Origin: Pelagibacteraceae bacterium
GTDB taxonomy: Bacteria; Pseudomonadota; Alphaproteobacteria; Pelagibacterales; Pelagibacteraceae
Length of the DNA: 64,000 bases
Direction: 5' to 3'
Assembly (NCBI GenBank): GCA_008638015.1
Contig: VTPD01000001.1
Location: 1-64,000 of the forward strand
This document shows positions 42,721-54,451 of the stretch, in pieces. Under the pieces are notes generated by a model. That model was not told the DNA's origin and did not search any database. It saw nothing but the letters and a program-made list of their open reading frames with translations. Position numbers and translations under genes: made by a program. Position 1 is the first letter of the stretch; every line of letters begins with the position of its first letter.

Positions 42721-44583
42721 TTAAGCAGAATGCTTAAATTTATATCTTTTTGTATGTGCTAATAAAAGGTTTATTGCTGCCGGTGTTATTCCGTCAATTC
42801 TTAGAGCTTGGCCAAAAGTTTCTGGCTTAATTAATCTTAATTTTTTCTTAACTTCATCAGTTAAACCACTAATTTTATCATAATCGATGTTTTCAGGTAT
42901 CTTTAAACCCTCATCTTTCTTGAATTTTTTGATATCAGCCTCTTGTTTTGCATAATATCCTTTGTAATGATTTTCTATTTTTAGTTGTTCAATAATATCA
43001 TCACTTGTATCTGGAAGATTGTTAAATATTGATTTAAGTTTTTTATAGTCAACGTTTTTATATCTTAATAAGTCAATTCCATTTCTTTTAATGCCATCCA
43101 TAGATATTGAAATATCATGCTTTTTTGCCTGATTTGGGCTCAAAGAGACTTCCGAAAGGCTTTTCTTAATATAATTAATACTATTAATTTTATTTTTTAT
43201 TTTATTAGCTCTATCTTTTGATACGCAGCCTAAATTCATTGCTATTGGAGACAATCTTAAATCTGCGTTATCTGCTCTTAGGGTTAGTCTATATTCAGCT
43301 CTAGACGTAAACATTCTGTATGGTTCAGCAACTCCCTTGGTTATAAGATCATCAATCATAACTCCTATATAAGCTTGAGACCTATCAAGCACCAATGGAT
43401 CTCTGCCTTGAACTGACAAGGCAGCATTCAAACCTGCCATCAGACCTTGAGCAGCTGCCTCTTCGTACCCTGTGGTTCCATTAATTTGACCAGCTAGATA
43501 AAAAGAGTCTATTTTTTTAAGTTCAAGAGTAGATTTGAGCTCTCTTGGATCAATATAATCATATTCAATAGCATATCCTGGTCTAATCATCTTAACTTCA
43601 GATAAGCCATTGATATTAAACAATATTTCTTGCTGAACGTCTTCAGGTAAAGATGTAGAAATTCCATTTGGATAAATTGTGTGGTCGTCTAAACCCTCTG
43701 GCTCCAAAAAAATTTGATGCCTTTGCTTATCAGCAAACTTTACAATCTTATCTTCAATCGAAGGACAATATCTTGGTCCAACCCCTTTAATGTTTCCAGA
43801 ATACATCGCAGACTTTTTAATATTACGAGAAATAATTTTATGAACTTCGTCGTTCGTGTAAGTGATGCTACAGGAAATTTGTTTTGCATTTATTTTTTTT
43901 GTTTCTGTAGAAAAGAAAAAAGGTTTTTCATCTGCAACTTGTTTTTCTAAACCATCAAAATTAATTGTACGAGCATCCAGTCTTGGTGGAGTTCCAGTTT
44001 TTAATCTTCCAAATTTTAAATTATATTTTTGTAACTGCTCCGATAAACCAGCAGTGGGTGCTTCACCAAATCTTCCTGCTGGAGTCATTTTTAATCCGAT
44101 ATGAATTACTCCATTTAAAAATGTTCCCGTTGTTAAAATTATTTTTTTAAATTTTATTTCTTTTCCTGAAGTTAAAATGATGGATGTAATCTTATCTTTG
44201 TCAAAAACGAATGACACAACAGGATCGTAAATAATGCTTAAATTACAATGACTTATAAGAGATTCAAGCATGTATTTTTTATACAATGCCCTATCCGACT
44301 GTGTTCTTGGACCTCGAACTGCGGGACCTCTACTCGCATTTAATAATTTAAATTGAATACCAGACGCATCAGAAACTTTTGGCATCACACCATCAAATGC
44401 ATCAATCTCTCTTACAAGATGGCCTTTGCCTAATCCACCAATGGCTGGGTTACAAGACATTTCACCAATTGAATTTTTTGTAGTTGTAATGAGAGCAGTG
44501 TTCACGCCCATCCTTGCAGAAGCTGCAGCAGCTTCACAACCGGCATGTCCTCCTCCAATAACTACAACATCAAAATTTTCCAT
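42721..44583 (-). CDS. mnmG: tRNA uridine 5-carboxymethylaminomethyl modification enzyme MnmG (GidA)
   Basis: [37 protein letters not shown]. Confidence 0.98.
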   Translation of the reverse strand: MENFDVVVIGGGHAGCEAAAASARMGVNTALITTTKNSIGEMSCNPAIGGLGKGHLVREIDAFDGVMPKVSDASGIQFKLLNASRGPAVRGPRTQSDRALYKKYMLESLISHCNLSIIYDPVVSFVFDKDKITSIILTSGKEIKFKKIILTTGTFLNGVIHIGLKMTPAGRFGEAPTAGLSEQLQKYNLKFGRLKTGTPPRLDARTINFDGLEKQVADEKPFFFSTETKKINAKQISCSITYTNDEVHKIISRNIKKSAMYSGNIKGVGPRYCPSIEDKIVKFADKQRHQIFLEPEGLDDHTIYPNGISTSLPEDVQQEILFNINGLSEVKMIRPGYAIEYDYIDPRELKSTLELKKIDSFYLAGQINGTTGYEEAAAQGLMAGLNAALSVQGRDPLVLDRSQAYIGVMIDDLITKGVAEPYRMFTSRAEYRLTLRADNADLRLSPIAMNLGCVSKDRANKIKNKINSINYIKKSLSEVSLSPNQAKKHDISISMDGIKRNGIDLLRYKNVDYKKLKSIFNNLPDTSDDIIEQLKIENHYKGYYAKQEADIKKFKKDEGLKIPENIDYDKISGLTDEVKKKLRLIKPETFGQALRIDGITPAAINLLLAHTKRYKFKHSA

Positions 44584-44644
44584 GACGGAAATGTATATAT
44601 CAGAGATTTATTTACAAGTAGCTTATGGAAGTTGAAAAAAAGGT

Positions 44645-45982
44645 CTATTTTCCGATACAAAAATCCTTAAAAATCCTACCCAAAACCTCTTCAACACCAA
44701 TAAAGCCAACTATTTCTCCAAGATAATTAGAGGCAATTCTTAGCTCTTCAGCAACTTTTTCTACGTCGTTAGAACGTGAAATTTTTAGATATTTCTTTAG
44801 ATGCTGAGAAGTTTTTTCTAACAAATTTCTGTGTCTTGATCTTGATATTAAAGTATCAGATTGGTTGGCATACAAACTGTCCAAAATGTTTTCCAAATTT
44901 TCAATTAATTTTTTATATCCAAATTTTGTTACGGTAGATATTTGATGCGTGCCTAAAAAATTTTTTGCTTTTAAATTCTTTAAAACAAATTCCCCATTAA
45001 ATTTTTTTTTATCTTGTTTATTAACTATTATTAAAGTTTTCTTATCTATTAATTTTTTTATATCTTGAGAAATATTTTTTACTGTTCCATCTAAAATTAA
45101 AATATTTAAATTAGAATTTTTAATTTGTTTCAAAGCTAAGCCTACTCCAATTTTTTCAATTTTATTTTTGGTAGTTCTAATGCCAGCAGTATCTGAAAGA
45201 ATAACTGGAAAATTTTTAATTTGAAAATGAACTTCAATTACATCTCGTGTCGTTCCCTTTACCTCTGAAACAATTGCTGCCTGTCTTTTTGCCAGCAAGT
45301 TCAAAAAACTAGATTTTCCTGAATTGGGAGGTCCAAAAATGGCTATTTTAAAGCCTTCTCGCATAATTTCACCAACTTTGGCATCATCTAACATATCTTG
45401 AATTTCATCATTAATTTCACTAATTTTTTCGTCATTTCCTTCCAAAATGCTGGCTGGCAAATCTTCCTCTGAGAAATCTATGGCAGCTTCACACTTGCTC
45501 ATGACATCTAAAATTTTTTCTCTCCATTTCATAAATAAAGGAGAACTATTTTTTAATCTTAAGGCCTGAACTCTTTGACCCTCAGTTTCGGCATTCAAGA
45601 GATCAGCTATACTTTCAGCTTCATACAAATTAATTTTATTATTTAAAAAAGCCTGCTTGGTAAATTCTCCTGGCTGAGCAAGCTGACAATCAGATCGCAA
45701 CGATAGCTCATTTAAAAATTTATTGATAACCGCCTTGCTTCCATGAATATGAAATTCTACTAAATCATCTCCCGTATAACTTTGTCCTTTAGGATACCAA
45801 ATAACAATTCCCTCATCGATCATTTCATGTTTTGAATCAATAATTTTTTTCAAAATAGCCATTCTAGGTTTGTTGATTGTACCAACAAAATCCTTGGCAA
45901 TTCTCAAAGCATTTGTTCCTGATAATCTTATAATTGCTATTCCTGAAACTCCAGGAGGAGTAGATAAAGCATATATCGTCAT
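44645..45982 (-). CDS. mnmE: tRNA modification GTPase MnmE (TrmE)
   Basis: IFGPPNSGKSSFLNLLA, DTAGIRTTKNKIEKIG, C-terminal FCIGK. Confidence 0.97.
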   Translation of the reverse strand: MTIYALSTPPGVSGIAIIRLSGTNALRIAKDFVGTINKPRMAILKKIIDSKHEMIDEGIVIWYPKGQSYTGDDLVEFHIHGSKAVINKFLNELSLRSDCQLAQPGEFTKQAFLNNKINLYEAESIADLLNAETEGQRVQALRLKNSSPLFMKWREKILDVMSKCEAAIDFSEEDLPASILEGNDEKISEINDEIQDMLDDAKVGEIMREGFKIAIFGPPNSGKSSFLNLLAKRQAAIVSEVKGTTRDVIEVHFQIKNFPVILSDTAGIRTTKNKIEKIGVGLALKQIKNSNLNILILDGTVKNISQDIKKLIDKKTLIIVNKQDKKKFNGEFVLKNLKAKNFLGTHQISTVTKFGYKKLIENLENILDSLYANQSDTLISRSRHRNLLEKTSQHLKKYLKISRSNDVEKVAEELRIASNYLGEIVGFIGVEEVLGRIFKDFCIGK

Positions 45983-45983
45983 A

Positions 45984-47144
45984 TTAAATTCTTAATCCTT
46001 TGTCTGCGATATCAATAATTTTATTCATTAAAGCAGGTTGAGAAACTATGGAAAAAGTTTTTTTTCTTATTTTTTTAATTGAAGATGATTGATTGCGGAA
46101 AGCTCTTCTTACTAAATCAATAGAAACAGCGAATAATAAATTACTCAACTTAGTTTTCTTCTCAAATTCTTGTAAGACTTCGATTGACCCAATGTCATAT
46201 CCCTTGGACAACTTTACTTGTAAAATTCTTTTTAAATCATCAATATCTCTAAGGGACATATTCCAACCTTGGCCTGCAATAGGATGTATTTTGTGAGTAA
46301 TGTCACCAACAAATATAGTTCTAAAAAGCGCTATTTTACTTAAGAAATTAAAGGTTAGGGGAAAAGATTCGGGCTGACTAATTACCTTCATTTTATCATA
46401 AATTCCTAGGGTAATTTTTTGTAAAAATTCTAATCTTTGTTTCTCATCTAAGATAATATTTTCTGTTTTAGATTTATTTTTTACTGACCAAACAACTGAT
46501 GTTGATTGTGGTGAAAGAGGTAAAAAGGCTAGGGGTCCATCTGATAAAAAAAATTGTCTTGCACATGAATTGTTTATTTTTTGATGATGTAATAAAAAAG
46601 TGTAAGCAGTTTCTGAATAACTCCAATTTAGTTTTTTTTCATTGGAAAATAATTTTAAATGTTCTTTTTCGGTTACAATAATTAAATGATATTCTTGCTG
46701 TGTTCCATTATGAAAAATAATTTTTTGTAAAAAATGTTTATCCTCAATATGAGAAATTTTTTGTCGAACAATTTTTATCTTAGTTATTTTTTTTTCAATT
46801 TCTTTTTCTAGAAAATTTTTTTTTACAATGTAATTTAAAAATTTTTTTAAATCTTGATTGTAAAATTCTGCATCCGGTTTTGCATGTTGCAAACTATCGT
46901 ATAAAATAATTTTTTTTACAGGCCAAAAAATAGAAGAATTTTTTTTAATACCAAGAGCCTCTAAAATACGTAAAGATCCATCACTAATAGATAGGGTGGC
47001 ATTAGAAGCTTTTTTTGCCAATAACCCTGGTTTTTCTTGAATTAAATCAATATCTACGTCCAATTTATTTAAAGCCAAAGCTAATGCTTTTGCTGTTAAA
47101 CCTGAGCCTAAAATCGCAATCTTCTGTTTATTCATATTTTTCAA
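45984..47144 (-). CDS. UbiH/UbiF/VisC-family FAD-dependent hydroxylase
   Basis: AILGSGLTAKALALAL, FVGDITHKIHPIAGQGWNMSLRDIDDL. Confidence 0.85.
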   Translation of the reverse strand: MKNMNKQKIAILGSGLTAKALALALNKLDVDIDLIQEKPGLLAKKASNATLSISDGSLRILEALGIKKNSSIFWPVKKIILYDSLQHAKPDAEFYNQDLKKFLNYIVKKNFLEKEIEKKITKIKIVRQKISHIEDKHFLQKIIFHNGTQQEYHLIIVTEKEHLKLFSNEKKLNWSYSETAYTFLLHHQKINNSCARQFFLSDGPLAFLPLSPQSTSVVWSVKNKSKTENIILDEKQRLEFLQKITLGIYDKMKVISQPESFPLTFNFLSKIALFRTIFVGDITHKIHPIAGQGWNMSLRDIDDLKRILQVKLSKGYDIGSIEVLQEFEKKTKLSNLLFAVSIDLVRRAFRNQSSSIKKIRKKTFSIVSQPALMNKIIDIADKGLRI

Positions 47145-47216
47145 TATTAATTTTCATCAATTCTACAAAAAATGTTAAAAAACAACAGTAAATGATTCGT
47201 TGCTAATAAAGGCAAA

Positions 47217-49334
47217 ATGGAAAAATTATTAAACTTCTTCAAATTAAGGTTCATAGAGTTCTTGGGTTTAATTGTATTGGCTGCTGGACTAATTATTATC
47301 TACTCCATAGCAACATATTCACCGAGCAATCCTACAATCATTTTTCCAGATACCGCTGATACACGCTTTGTTTTAATAAAGTATGGGGCTAATGTTGCAG
47401 ACTTTATACTGCAAGCTTTTGGCATACTAGCAGTAGGACTTGGCTTAAATTGTTTTGCTTTTGGAGGAAAGATTATCATCAATAAACAGGTCGAATATAT
47501 TTCGCTTAGATTATTATTTATTGTTCTGTATCTAATATTTGGCTCTTTTTTCTTTAAGATATATTCCGACCAAAGCTTTTGGTTGCCTGACAATGGTAAT
47601 GGGGGATTTTTAGGAGCTTATCTTGTGCAACTGTTTTCATCCGTTGATAAACAGCTACTAAAAACTATAAGTTATGTATCCTGTGGCCTGTCTCTCACCT
47701 TCTTTTTTCTTAGCTTGGGAGTTTCGTTTCAAAACTGGAAAAATATTTTTTCCAACATACTCAAACCTTTCAATTTTTTATTTTTAACCATTATTAAAAG
47801 AACAGCCCAATCCAAACCAATTGAAGAAGAAGTAGAGAATAAATATGATGAAAATGAAATTATAGAAGATGAGCCTTATATTCCTGCAACTCAAACTAAC
47901 TTACCACTACAAGAAGATAAAAAAACAAAATCTTTCGAGTATCGTTTGCCTTCTTTGTCTTTCTTAAAAGATCCAGAAAATAAAGTTTCCGATACAGAAC
48001 TAACTGATACCTTTGAAAAACAATCAAAATTTTTAGAAGATACACTTCTTGATTTTGGAATTATGGGAAAAATAAAAAGAGTAAGCGCAGGTCCTGTGGT
48101 TACTTTGTATGAATTTGAACCTGCGGCTGGAATTAAAACTTCAAAAATTATTAATTTATCAGATGACATTGCCAGAAGTACCAGCTCAATCGCAACTCGT
48201 GTTGCCACCGTCCCAGGAAAAAATACTATTGGAATTGAAATTCCTAATAAAAATATTGAACCTGTTGCTTTAAAAGAAATATTATCTAGCAAAGAATTTG
48301 CTAATAAAAATATTCGATTACCAATTACTTTGGGCAAGAGCATTTCGGGCTATCCGATAGTTGGAGATTTAGTTAGCATGCCTCACTTACTAATAGCAGG
48401 AACTACAGGCTCAGGAAAATCAGTCTGCATCAACACGCTTATCCTTTCCATTTTATATAAACACAAACCAGAATACTGTAAGTTAATTTTAATAGATCCA
48501 AAGATGCTGGAATTATCAATTTATCAAGGAATTCCTCACTTATTGAGCCCTGTCATTACGGAACCAAAAAAAGCTACTGCTGCCCTAAAATGGGTCGTTG
48601 GTGAAATGGAAAGCAGATATCGAAGGATGACAGAGGAAGGTGTTCGAAATATTTCTGGATACAATGAAAAAATGGGGGAAGATCCGAAAAAAATAATTCC
48701 TTATATTGTTGTTATCGTTGATGAAATGGCTGATCTCATGATGATAGCTGGAAAAGAAATTGAAAATTACATTCAACGACTTGCACAGATGGCACGAGCA
48801 GCAGGAATACATATTGTAATGGCAACACAAAGACCAAGCGTTGATGTTATTACTGGAACTATTAAAGCCAATTTCCCAACAAGAATTTCATTTCAGGTGA
48901 CATCTAAAATAGATAGTAGAACTATTTTAGGAGAACAGGGTGCTGAATTATTATTAGGAAAAGGAGATATGTTATTTATGTCTTCTGCAAGTAGAGTAGT
49001 AAGAATTCATGGTCCATTCGTTTCTGATGAGGAAATTGAGCGAATAACAACATTTATTCGATCACAAGGTAGTCCTGATTACATTGATGAGGTCACAAAA
49101 ATTCAAGAAAAAGATGAACAGTCCAATGATAGCATTTCAGGCAATGATAAAGATGAACTATTTGATGAGGCTGTGCGATTAATTAAATTAGAAGGAAAAG
49201 CATCCACCAGTTACTTACAAAGAAAATTACAAATTGGATATAACCGTGCAGCAAGAATTATTGATCAAATGGAAGAGGCCAAAATTATAAGCCCCGCTAA
49301 TCATGCTGGAAAAAGAGACATTTTTCCATCTTAA
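47217..49334 (+). CDS. ftsK: DNA translocase FtsK
   Basis: N-term TM segments; LLIAGTTGSGKSVCINTLI, C-terminal gamma winged helix. Confidence 0.96.
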   Translation: MEKLLNFFKLRFIEFLGLIVLAAGLIIIYSIATYSPSNPTIIFPDTADTRFVLIKYGANVADFILQAFGILAVGLGLNCFAFGGKIIINKQVEYISLRLLFIVLYLIFGSFFFKIYSDQSFWLPDNGNGGFLGAYLVQLFSSVDKQLLKTISYVSCGLSLTFFFLSLGVSFQNWKNIFSNILKPFNFLFLTIIKRTAQSKPIEEEVENKYDENEIIEDEPYIPATQTNLPLQEDKKTKSFEYRLPSLSFLKDPENKVSDTELTDTFEKQSKFLEDTLLDFGIMGKIKRVSAGPVVTLYEFEPAAGIKTSKIINLSDDIARSTSSIATRVATVPGKNTIGIEIPNKNIEPVALKEILSSKEFANKNIRLPITLGKSISGYPIVGDLVSMPHLLIAGTTGSGKSVCINTLILSILYKHKPEYCKLILIDPKMLELSIYQGIPHLLSPVITEPKKATAALKWVVGEMESRYRRMTEEGVRNISGYNEKMGEDPKKIIPYIVVIVDEMADLMMIAGKEIENYIQRLAQMARAAGIHIVMATQRPSVDVITGTIKANFPTRISFQVTSKIDSRTILGEQGAELLLGKGDMLFMSSASRVVRIHGPFVSDEEIERITTFIRSQGSPDYIDEVTKIQEKDEQSNDSISGNDKDELFDEAVRLIKLEGKASTSYLQRKLQIGYNRAARIIDQMEEAKIISPANHAGKRDIFPS

Positions 49335-49912
49335 TGTTTAGATATATTCTCATTTCATTTTTTATTTTTTTTAATTCTGCTTTTGCAAATAGTAATGATG
49401 AAATTATAAACAAACTTACTAAAAAATTTACTAGTATCAATAATTTACAATTTAATTTTATTCAAAAAACAGAAGGCATATCTGAAACAGGTAATTGTTT
49501 TTTACAATATCCAAAAAACTTAATTTGTCGATATGATGGCAATGAAGGGAAAGAAATTGTTATAAAAAATAATACTCTTGCAATAATAAAAAGGAAGTAC
49601 AAACGTGTTTACCCTTACCGAGTTTCTAATTCACCATTCACAACTTTATTAGATAAAGAAAAAATTCTTGGTCATATTCAAAGTTTAGAAAATATCGAAA
49701 ATCAAAATAATCAATATATTATTAGTTTTACCAACCAAAATATTTCAACTATCAAATTATATATAGATCAAACTACTCTCAATATTAGCGGATGGGAAAC
49801 AGCTGGATATGACCAGCAAAAAGTTATTTTTAAAGTATTAAACCCTCAAATAAACATTGAAAATAAAGAAAAATTTGAGATTCCTAATTATAGTAATAAT
49901 TTAGGTAATTAA
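49334..49912 (+). CDS. lolA: Outer-membrane lipoprotein carrier protein LolA
   Basis: Signal peptide; FTSINNLQFNFIQKTEG..; directly after ftsK. Confidence 0.88.
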   Translation: MFRYILISFFIFFNSAFANSNDEIINKLTKKFTSINNLQFNFIQKTEGISETGNCFLQYPKNLICRYDGNEGKEIVIKNNTLAIIKRKYKRVYPYRVSNSPFTTLLDKEKILGHIQSLENIENQNNQYIISFTNQNISTIKLYIDQTTLNISGWETAGYDQQKVIFKVLNPQINIENKEKFEIPNYSNNLGN

Positions 49913-50418
49913 TTAACTACAGTGACGAATTCTTTTTTAAAAATACTCATTCCACGAGCTATATAATTTCTTAAAGCATTAGGATGATCCAAAGTACAGG
50001 TATGTACCCAAACTCTTCTAGGATTATGTTTCCATGCATTTTCTAAAGCATGAGTAAGAAGATAGCCGCCTAATTTTTTTCCAAAATAATTTTTAAAAAT
50101 ACCAAAATAGGTAATTTCAACTTCACGAATATCATGGTGGTTTAAATACTCATAATAACCAGCTGGTTCGTCGCCCACAAAAGCGGTAAAAAATTTTAAT
50201 TTTTCATTGTTTAAATAATTTTTCCATTCGTCCAAACTCCATGCGAGTCTATCTTTCCAATGGAAGTCCTCTCCTATTTTTTGGTATAAAAATTTACAAA
50301 ATTGAGGATCGTCTTTACCTTGTTCTAAAATTTTTAAATTATAAATTCCACAAACTGCTGGGTTTAAATCTTTTTTATTTTTAGTTTCAAGAAAGTATCT
50401 TTGAACTTTTTGCTCCAT
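49909..50418 (-). CDS. GNAT-family N-acetyltransferase
   Basis: FFTAFVGDEPAGYYEY, YFGIFKNYFGKKLGGYLLTHALENAW. Confidence 0.85.
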   Translation of the reverse strand: MEQKVQRYFLETKNKKDLNPAVCGIYNLKILEQGKDDPQFCKFLYQKIGEDFHWKDRLAWSLDEWKNYLNNEKLKFFTAFVGDEPAGYYEYLNHHDIREVEITYFGIFKNYFGKKLGGYLLTHALENAWKHNPRRVWVHTCTLDHPNALRNYIARGMSIFKKEFVTVVN

Positions 50419-50795
50419 TATGATTTTGTTGAAACCATTCTTCCTAGCGGCTCACCGCCTACTATATGAAAGTGTAAGTGAGGAACCTCTTGGCCACCAT
50501 CTGGACCGTTATTTCCAATATATCTATATCCTTTTCCCGATGAGTATTGGGAAACCCCAATAATCTTAGCCACCTCACCCAAAGCTCTTATAAGGCCTGT
50601 TATTTCTTCACTCGAAGCGTTCTGGGAAAAATCATCCATATTTACATATGCTCCTTTGGGGATAACCAAAACATGAACTTTTGCTTGAGGATGAATATCC
50701 TTAAATGCTAAGGCATGATCACTTTCATAAATTTTATCACAAGGTATTTCACCCCTTAGAATTTTTGCAAAAATATTATTTTGATCATAAGTCAT
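50418..50795 (-). CDS. HIT-family protein
   Basis: IFAKILRGEIPCDKIYESDHALAFKDIHPQAKVHVLVIPK, VPHLHFHIVGG. Confidence 0.95.
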   Translation of the reverse strand: MTYDQNNIFAKILRGEIPCDKIYESDHALAFKDIHPQAKVHVLVIPKGAYVNMDDFSQNASSEEITGLIRALGEVAKIIGVSQYSSGKGYRYIGNNGPDGGQEVPHLHFHIVGGEPLGRMVSTKS

Positions 50796-50799
50796 ATTT

Positions 50800-51102
50800 T
50801 TATCGATTAGCTTTTTCTTCTAGACCAGATTTATTTTGTCTTTTTTTTAATTCAGCCATTACTTCTTCAATTTGAATTCCATTTGCTTCTAGCAATACTA
50901 AAATATGATAAATCAAATCAGCCGCTTCATGCACTTGATTATTATTTTCTTCTATCGACTCTAATAATTCTTTTAATTCTTCCTCAACTTTTGCCTGATT
51001 TAAATTCTTATTGTTTAATAGCTGACTTGTATAAGACTTGTCTGCATCAGCATTTTTTCTGGATCGTATAATTTGAACTAATTCTTCTAATGTTTTAAAC
51101 AT
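50800..51102 (-). CDS. hisE: Phosphoribosyl-ATP diphosphatase
   Basis: SYTSQLLNNKNLNQAKVEEELKELLE...VHEAADLIYHILVLLE. Confidence 0.92.
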   Translation of the reverse strand: MFKTLEELVQIIRSRKNADADKSYTSQLLNNKNLNQAKVEEELKELLESIEENNNQVHEAADLIYHILVLLEANGIQIEEVMAELKKRQNKSGLEEKANR

Positions 51103-51104
51103 AA

Positions 51105-51863
51105 CTATATTCTTACAGAAACACTTTGTGACTTCAAATATTCTTTTACTTGTTTGATAGAAAATTCCCCAAAATGAAAAATAGATGCAGCTAAAACGGC
51201 ACTTGCGCCGCCGTTCACTATGCCATCTCTAATATGCTCAAGTGTACCAACGCCTCCTGAAGCTATCACTGGTATACTTAAATTGTTTGAAATAGTTTTA
51301 GTTAAATTAATATCGTATCCAGACTTTGTTCCGTCTTTATCCATAGAGGTAAGCAAAATTTCACCAGCTCCATTATTTTGCGCCAATAGTGCGAATTCTA
51401 GAGCATCCAACTCCGTCTGATTTCTCCCTCCGTGAGTAAATACATTCCATTTATCTTCAGATGTTTTCTTGGCATCAATAGCAACAACGATACATTGAGA
51501 TCCAAACTGTAAGGCAGCCTGTTTTATTAAATCTGGGTTATTGATTGCTGCCGTATTAATGGAAACTTTATCTGCACCAGCAAGTAACAAGTTTCGTATG
51601 TCTTGAAGTGACCTGACACCACCTCCCACTGTTAAAGGAACAAAACATTGTTCGGCTGTTTTTTGTACGGTATCTAATAATATATCTCTGTTCTCATTTG
51701 ATGCAGTAATATCAAGAAAACAAATTTCATCTGCGCCGCTATCACTATAAACTTTTGCTTGTTCGACAGGATCTCCCGCATCTACTAAATTGATAAAATT
51801 AATTCCTTTGACTACTCTTCCGTCTTTTACATCTAGGCATGGTATAATTCTTCTCTTTAGCAT
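51105..51863 (-). CDS. hisF: Imidazole glycerol phosphate synthase subunit HisF
   Basis: [33 protein letters not shown]. Confidence 0.98.
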   Translation of the reverse strand: MLKRRIIPCLDVKDGRVVKGINFINLVDAGDPVEQAKVYSDSGADEICFLDITASNENRDILLDTVQKTAEQCFVPLTVGGGVRSLQDIRNLLLAGADKVSINTAAINNPDLIKQAALQFGSQCIVVAIDAKKTSEDKWNVFTHGGRNQTELDALEFALLAQNNGAGEILLTSMDKDGTKSGYDINLTKTISNNLSIPVIASGGVGTLEHIRDGIVNGGASAVLAASIFHFGEFSIKQVKEYLKSQSVSVRI

Positions 51864-52577
51864 CTAAATTATTTTCACCAACTCTTCTAAATTTATAGAA
51901 CCATCATAAATGGCTTTTCCAACAATAACTCCTTTGATGATATTAGTTTTTTGAATTGAAACAATATCTTCAAGATTAGCAACGCCACCTGATGCAATAA
52001 CAGGCACTGTACTTAATGATGCTAATTTTAATGTCTCCTCTAGGTTCACTCCTTGTTTAGTCCCATCTTTATCAATGTCCGTAAAAATAATACTTTTGAT
52101 AGGATATGTTTTAATTTGCTCAAGAAAATCTGCTGCAAGTAATTTAGTTTGATCTGTCCAACCTTTTAAAGCTAAAAAACCTTTTCGCACATCCATGCCA
52201 ACTGAAATTTTCATTGGATGCTTAGTAGAGATCATTTTTAATAATTCTGTATTCGTAACTGCTGCCGTTCCCATAACTATATTTTCCACTCCTAGATCAA
52301 GCACTTCTTCAATATCTTTTGAAGTTCTTAAGCCTCCTCCAACTTGTATTTTTAGAGATGTATGTTTTGCAATTTCCTTAATTGAATTTAAATTAGAAGT
52401 CTTTGAATCTAATGTTCTGTCTAAATCTACGATATGCAGATTCTTAAAGCCTAACTTCTCAAATTGCTGGGCTTGATCAAGAGGGGAGTCATTAAAAATT
52501 TCTTCTTTAGCAAAATCACCCTTGTATAATCTTACACATTTTTTATTTTTTAAATCAATTGCTGGATAAATAATCAT
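51864..52577 (-). CDS. hisA: ProFAR isomerase HisA
   Basis: IYPAIDLKNKKCVRLYKGDF, IQVGGGLRT, VIASGGVANLED. Confidence 0.97.
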   Translation of the reverse strand: MIIYPAIDLKNKKCVRLYKGDFAKEEIFNDSPLDQAQQFEKLGFKNLHIVDLDRTLDSKTSNLNSIKEIAKHTSLKIQVGGGLRTSKDIEEVLDLGVENIVMGTAAVTNTELLKMISTKHPMKISVGMDVRKGFLALKGWTDQTKLLAADFLEQIKTYPIKSIIFTDIDKDGTKQGVNLEETLKLASLSTVPVIASGGVANLEDIVSIQKTNIIKGVIVGKAIYDGSINLEELVKII

Positions 52578-52581
52578 AAAA

Positions 52582-53217
52582 TTACCATTTAATAAAATTT
52601 TCTAAAATTTGGATTCCATTTTTTTGACTTTTTTCAGGGTGAAACTGTGTACCAAAAATATTATCCTTTAAAACGGCAACCGTTATTTCGTCTTGGTAAA
52701 AGGTAGATGCAGCAACGTTTTTTTGATCTTCTGCTATGAATTGATAGCTATGAACAAAGTAAAAATGCTTATCCATAGTCATGTGATCAAATAACGTGGT
52801 GTTTTGTTTTATTACGACCTCATTCCATCCCATATGAGGAAGTTTTAAATCTTTATTTAAAATATTAATTTTTTTGACACTCCCCTTAATCCAGCCAAAT
52901 CCATTTGAGCCTCCATCTTCTTCTCCAACGTCAGCAAATAATTGCATTCCTACACAAATTCCAAAAATATTTTTTTTCTTTTCTATTACAAAATCATGAA
53001 GCTCATCCATCATACCAGAAATATTTTTTAAATGTTGGGCGCATTGTTTGAAAGATCCTTGTCCTGGTAAAATAATTTTATCTGATTGTCGTATTGCAGC
53101 AGGTTCACTAGTGACATTAACAACAATAGATTTATTCAAATTTTGCGCAGCAAACTCAACGGCTTTTGACACTGACTTTATATTGCCAGATCCATAATCA
53201 ATAATGGATATTATCAT
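52582..53217 (-). CDS. hisH: Imidazole glycerol phosphate synthase subunit HisH
   Basis: IIDYGSGNIKSVSKA, FGICVGMQLFAD, GTQFHPEKSQKNG. Confidence 0.96.
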   Translation of the reverse strand: MIISIIDYGSGNIKSVSKAVEFAAQNLNKSIVVNVTSEPAAIRQSDKIILPGQGSFKQCAQHLKNISGMMDELHDFVIEKKKNIFGICVGMQLFADVGEEDGGSNGFGWIKGSVKKINILNKDLKLPHMGWNEVVIKQNTTLFDHMTMDKHFYFVHSYQFIAEDQKNVAASTFYQDEITVAVLKDNIFGTQFHPEKSQKNGIQILENFIKW

Positions 53218-53224
53218 TTACAAT

Positions 53225-53812
53225 TTAAATTGTACCTTTGGTAGATGGAATAGAGTTTTTCATTCTCGGATCTATTTCAAAAGCACTTCGTAAAGCTTTT
53301 GCTAAACCTTTATAACAAGACTCAATAATATGGTGACTATTATCACCATAGATATTTTCAATGTGCAAAGTAATTCCAGCAGCCTGGGCGAAAGCTTGAA
53401 ACCACTCTTTAAAGAGTTCAGTATCCATCTCGCCAAGCTTTTCTACTTTTAATTTTACATTCCACACTAAGTAAGGACGACCAGAAACATCTAAAGAAAC
53501 TCTACTCAATGTCTCATCCATTGGTATAAGTGCGTGAGCATATCTCTTAATTCCTTTTTTATCACTCAGTGCTTGTAAAATAGCTTCACCAATAGCAATA
53601 CCGCTGTCTTCAGTTGTATGATGTAAATCAATGTGTAAATCTCCAACCGCTTTTATTTTTAAATCTATCAAAGAGTGTTTGGAAAGCTGTTCCAACATAT
53701 GGTCTAGGAAACCTATGCCAGTTTTAATGTCATATTGCCCTGTACCATCTATATTAACTTCAACGCTAATATTTGTTTCTTTTGTTTTTCTTTCTATGCT
53801 TGCAGTTCTCAT
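53225..53812 (-). CDS. hisB: Imidazoleglycerol-phosphate dehydratase
   Basis: [37 protein letters not shown]. Confidence 0.97.
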   Translation of the reverse strand: MRTASIERKTKETNISVEVNIDGTGQYDIKTGIGFLDHMLEQLSKHSLIDLKIKAVGDLHIDLHHTTEDSGIAIGEAILQALSDKKGIKRYAHALIPMDETLSRVSLDVSGRPYLVWNVKLKVEKLGEMDTELFKEWFQAFAQAAGITLHIENIYGDNSHHIIESCYKGLAKALRSAFEIDPRMKNSIPSTKGTI

Positions 53813-53857
53813 GTTTTATGATTTACTTTATTATAATAAATAACTCAAAAATTATAC

Positions 53858-53886
53858 CTTGAAGATATTAATTTAATAACCACATT
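53858..53886 (+). promoter_or_regulatory. Candidate sigma32-like heat-shock promoter upstream of hslVU
   Basis: CTTGAA at 53858-53863, 16 nt spacer, CCACATT at 53880-53886, ~25 nt from the hslV ATG. Confidence 0.5.
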
Positions 53887-53911
53887 AACTATTATTAAAA
53901 TAGAGCAAAAT

Positions 53912-54451
53912 ATGGACACACAAAATTGGCATGGAACTACAATAGTTTTGGTACGAAAGAATAATGAAGTAGTTGTTGCTGGAGATGGACAAGTTAGCAT
54001 CGGCAACACTGTTATGAAAAGTACTGCAAAGAAAGTAAGAAAAATAGAAAGTAGGGGTGTAATAGCTGGCTTTGCTGGATCTACAGCAGATGCATTTACG
54101 TTATTTGAAAGACTGGAGTCAAAATTAGAAAAACATGGAGGTCAATTAACTAGAGCTGCCGTTGAGTTAGCTAAAGATTGGCGAACAGACAAGTATTTAA
54201 GAAAGTTAGAAGCTTTAATGGCAGTGGCCGATAAGGAAAAAAGTTTTATTGTTAGTGGAATGGGTGATGTCTTAGAACCTGAGCATGGAGTAATTGCAAT
54301 AGGTTCTGGTGGAAATTATGCATTAGCAGCAGCTAGAGTGCTTTTGGAAGAAACTAACAAATCAGCTGAAGAAATTGCAAGAAGATCTATTGAAATCGCA
54401 TCTGAAATTTGCGTATTTACAAATAATAATATCACCATCGAAAAATTATAA
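53912..54451 (+). CDS. hslV: ATP-dependent protease subunit HslV
   Basis: [31 protein letters not shown]. Confidence 0.98.
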   Translation: MDTQNWHGTTIVLVRKNNEVVVAGDGQVSIGNTVMKSTAKKVRKIESRGVIAGFAGSTADAFTLFERLESKLEKHGGQLTRAAVELAKDWRTDKYLRKLEALMAVADKEKSFIVSGMGDVLEPEHGVIAIGSGGNYALAAARVLLEETNKSAEEIARRSIEIASEICVFTNNNITIEKL

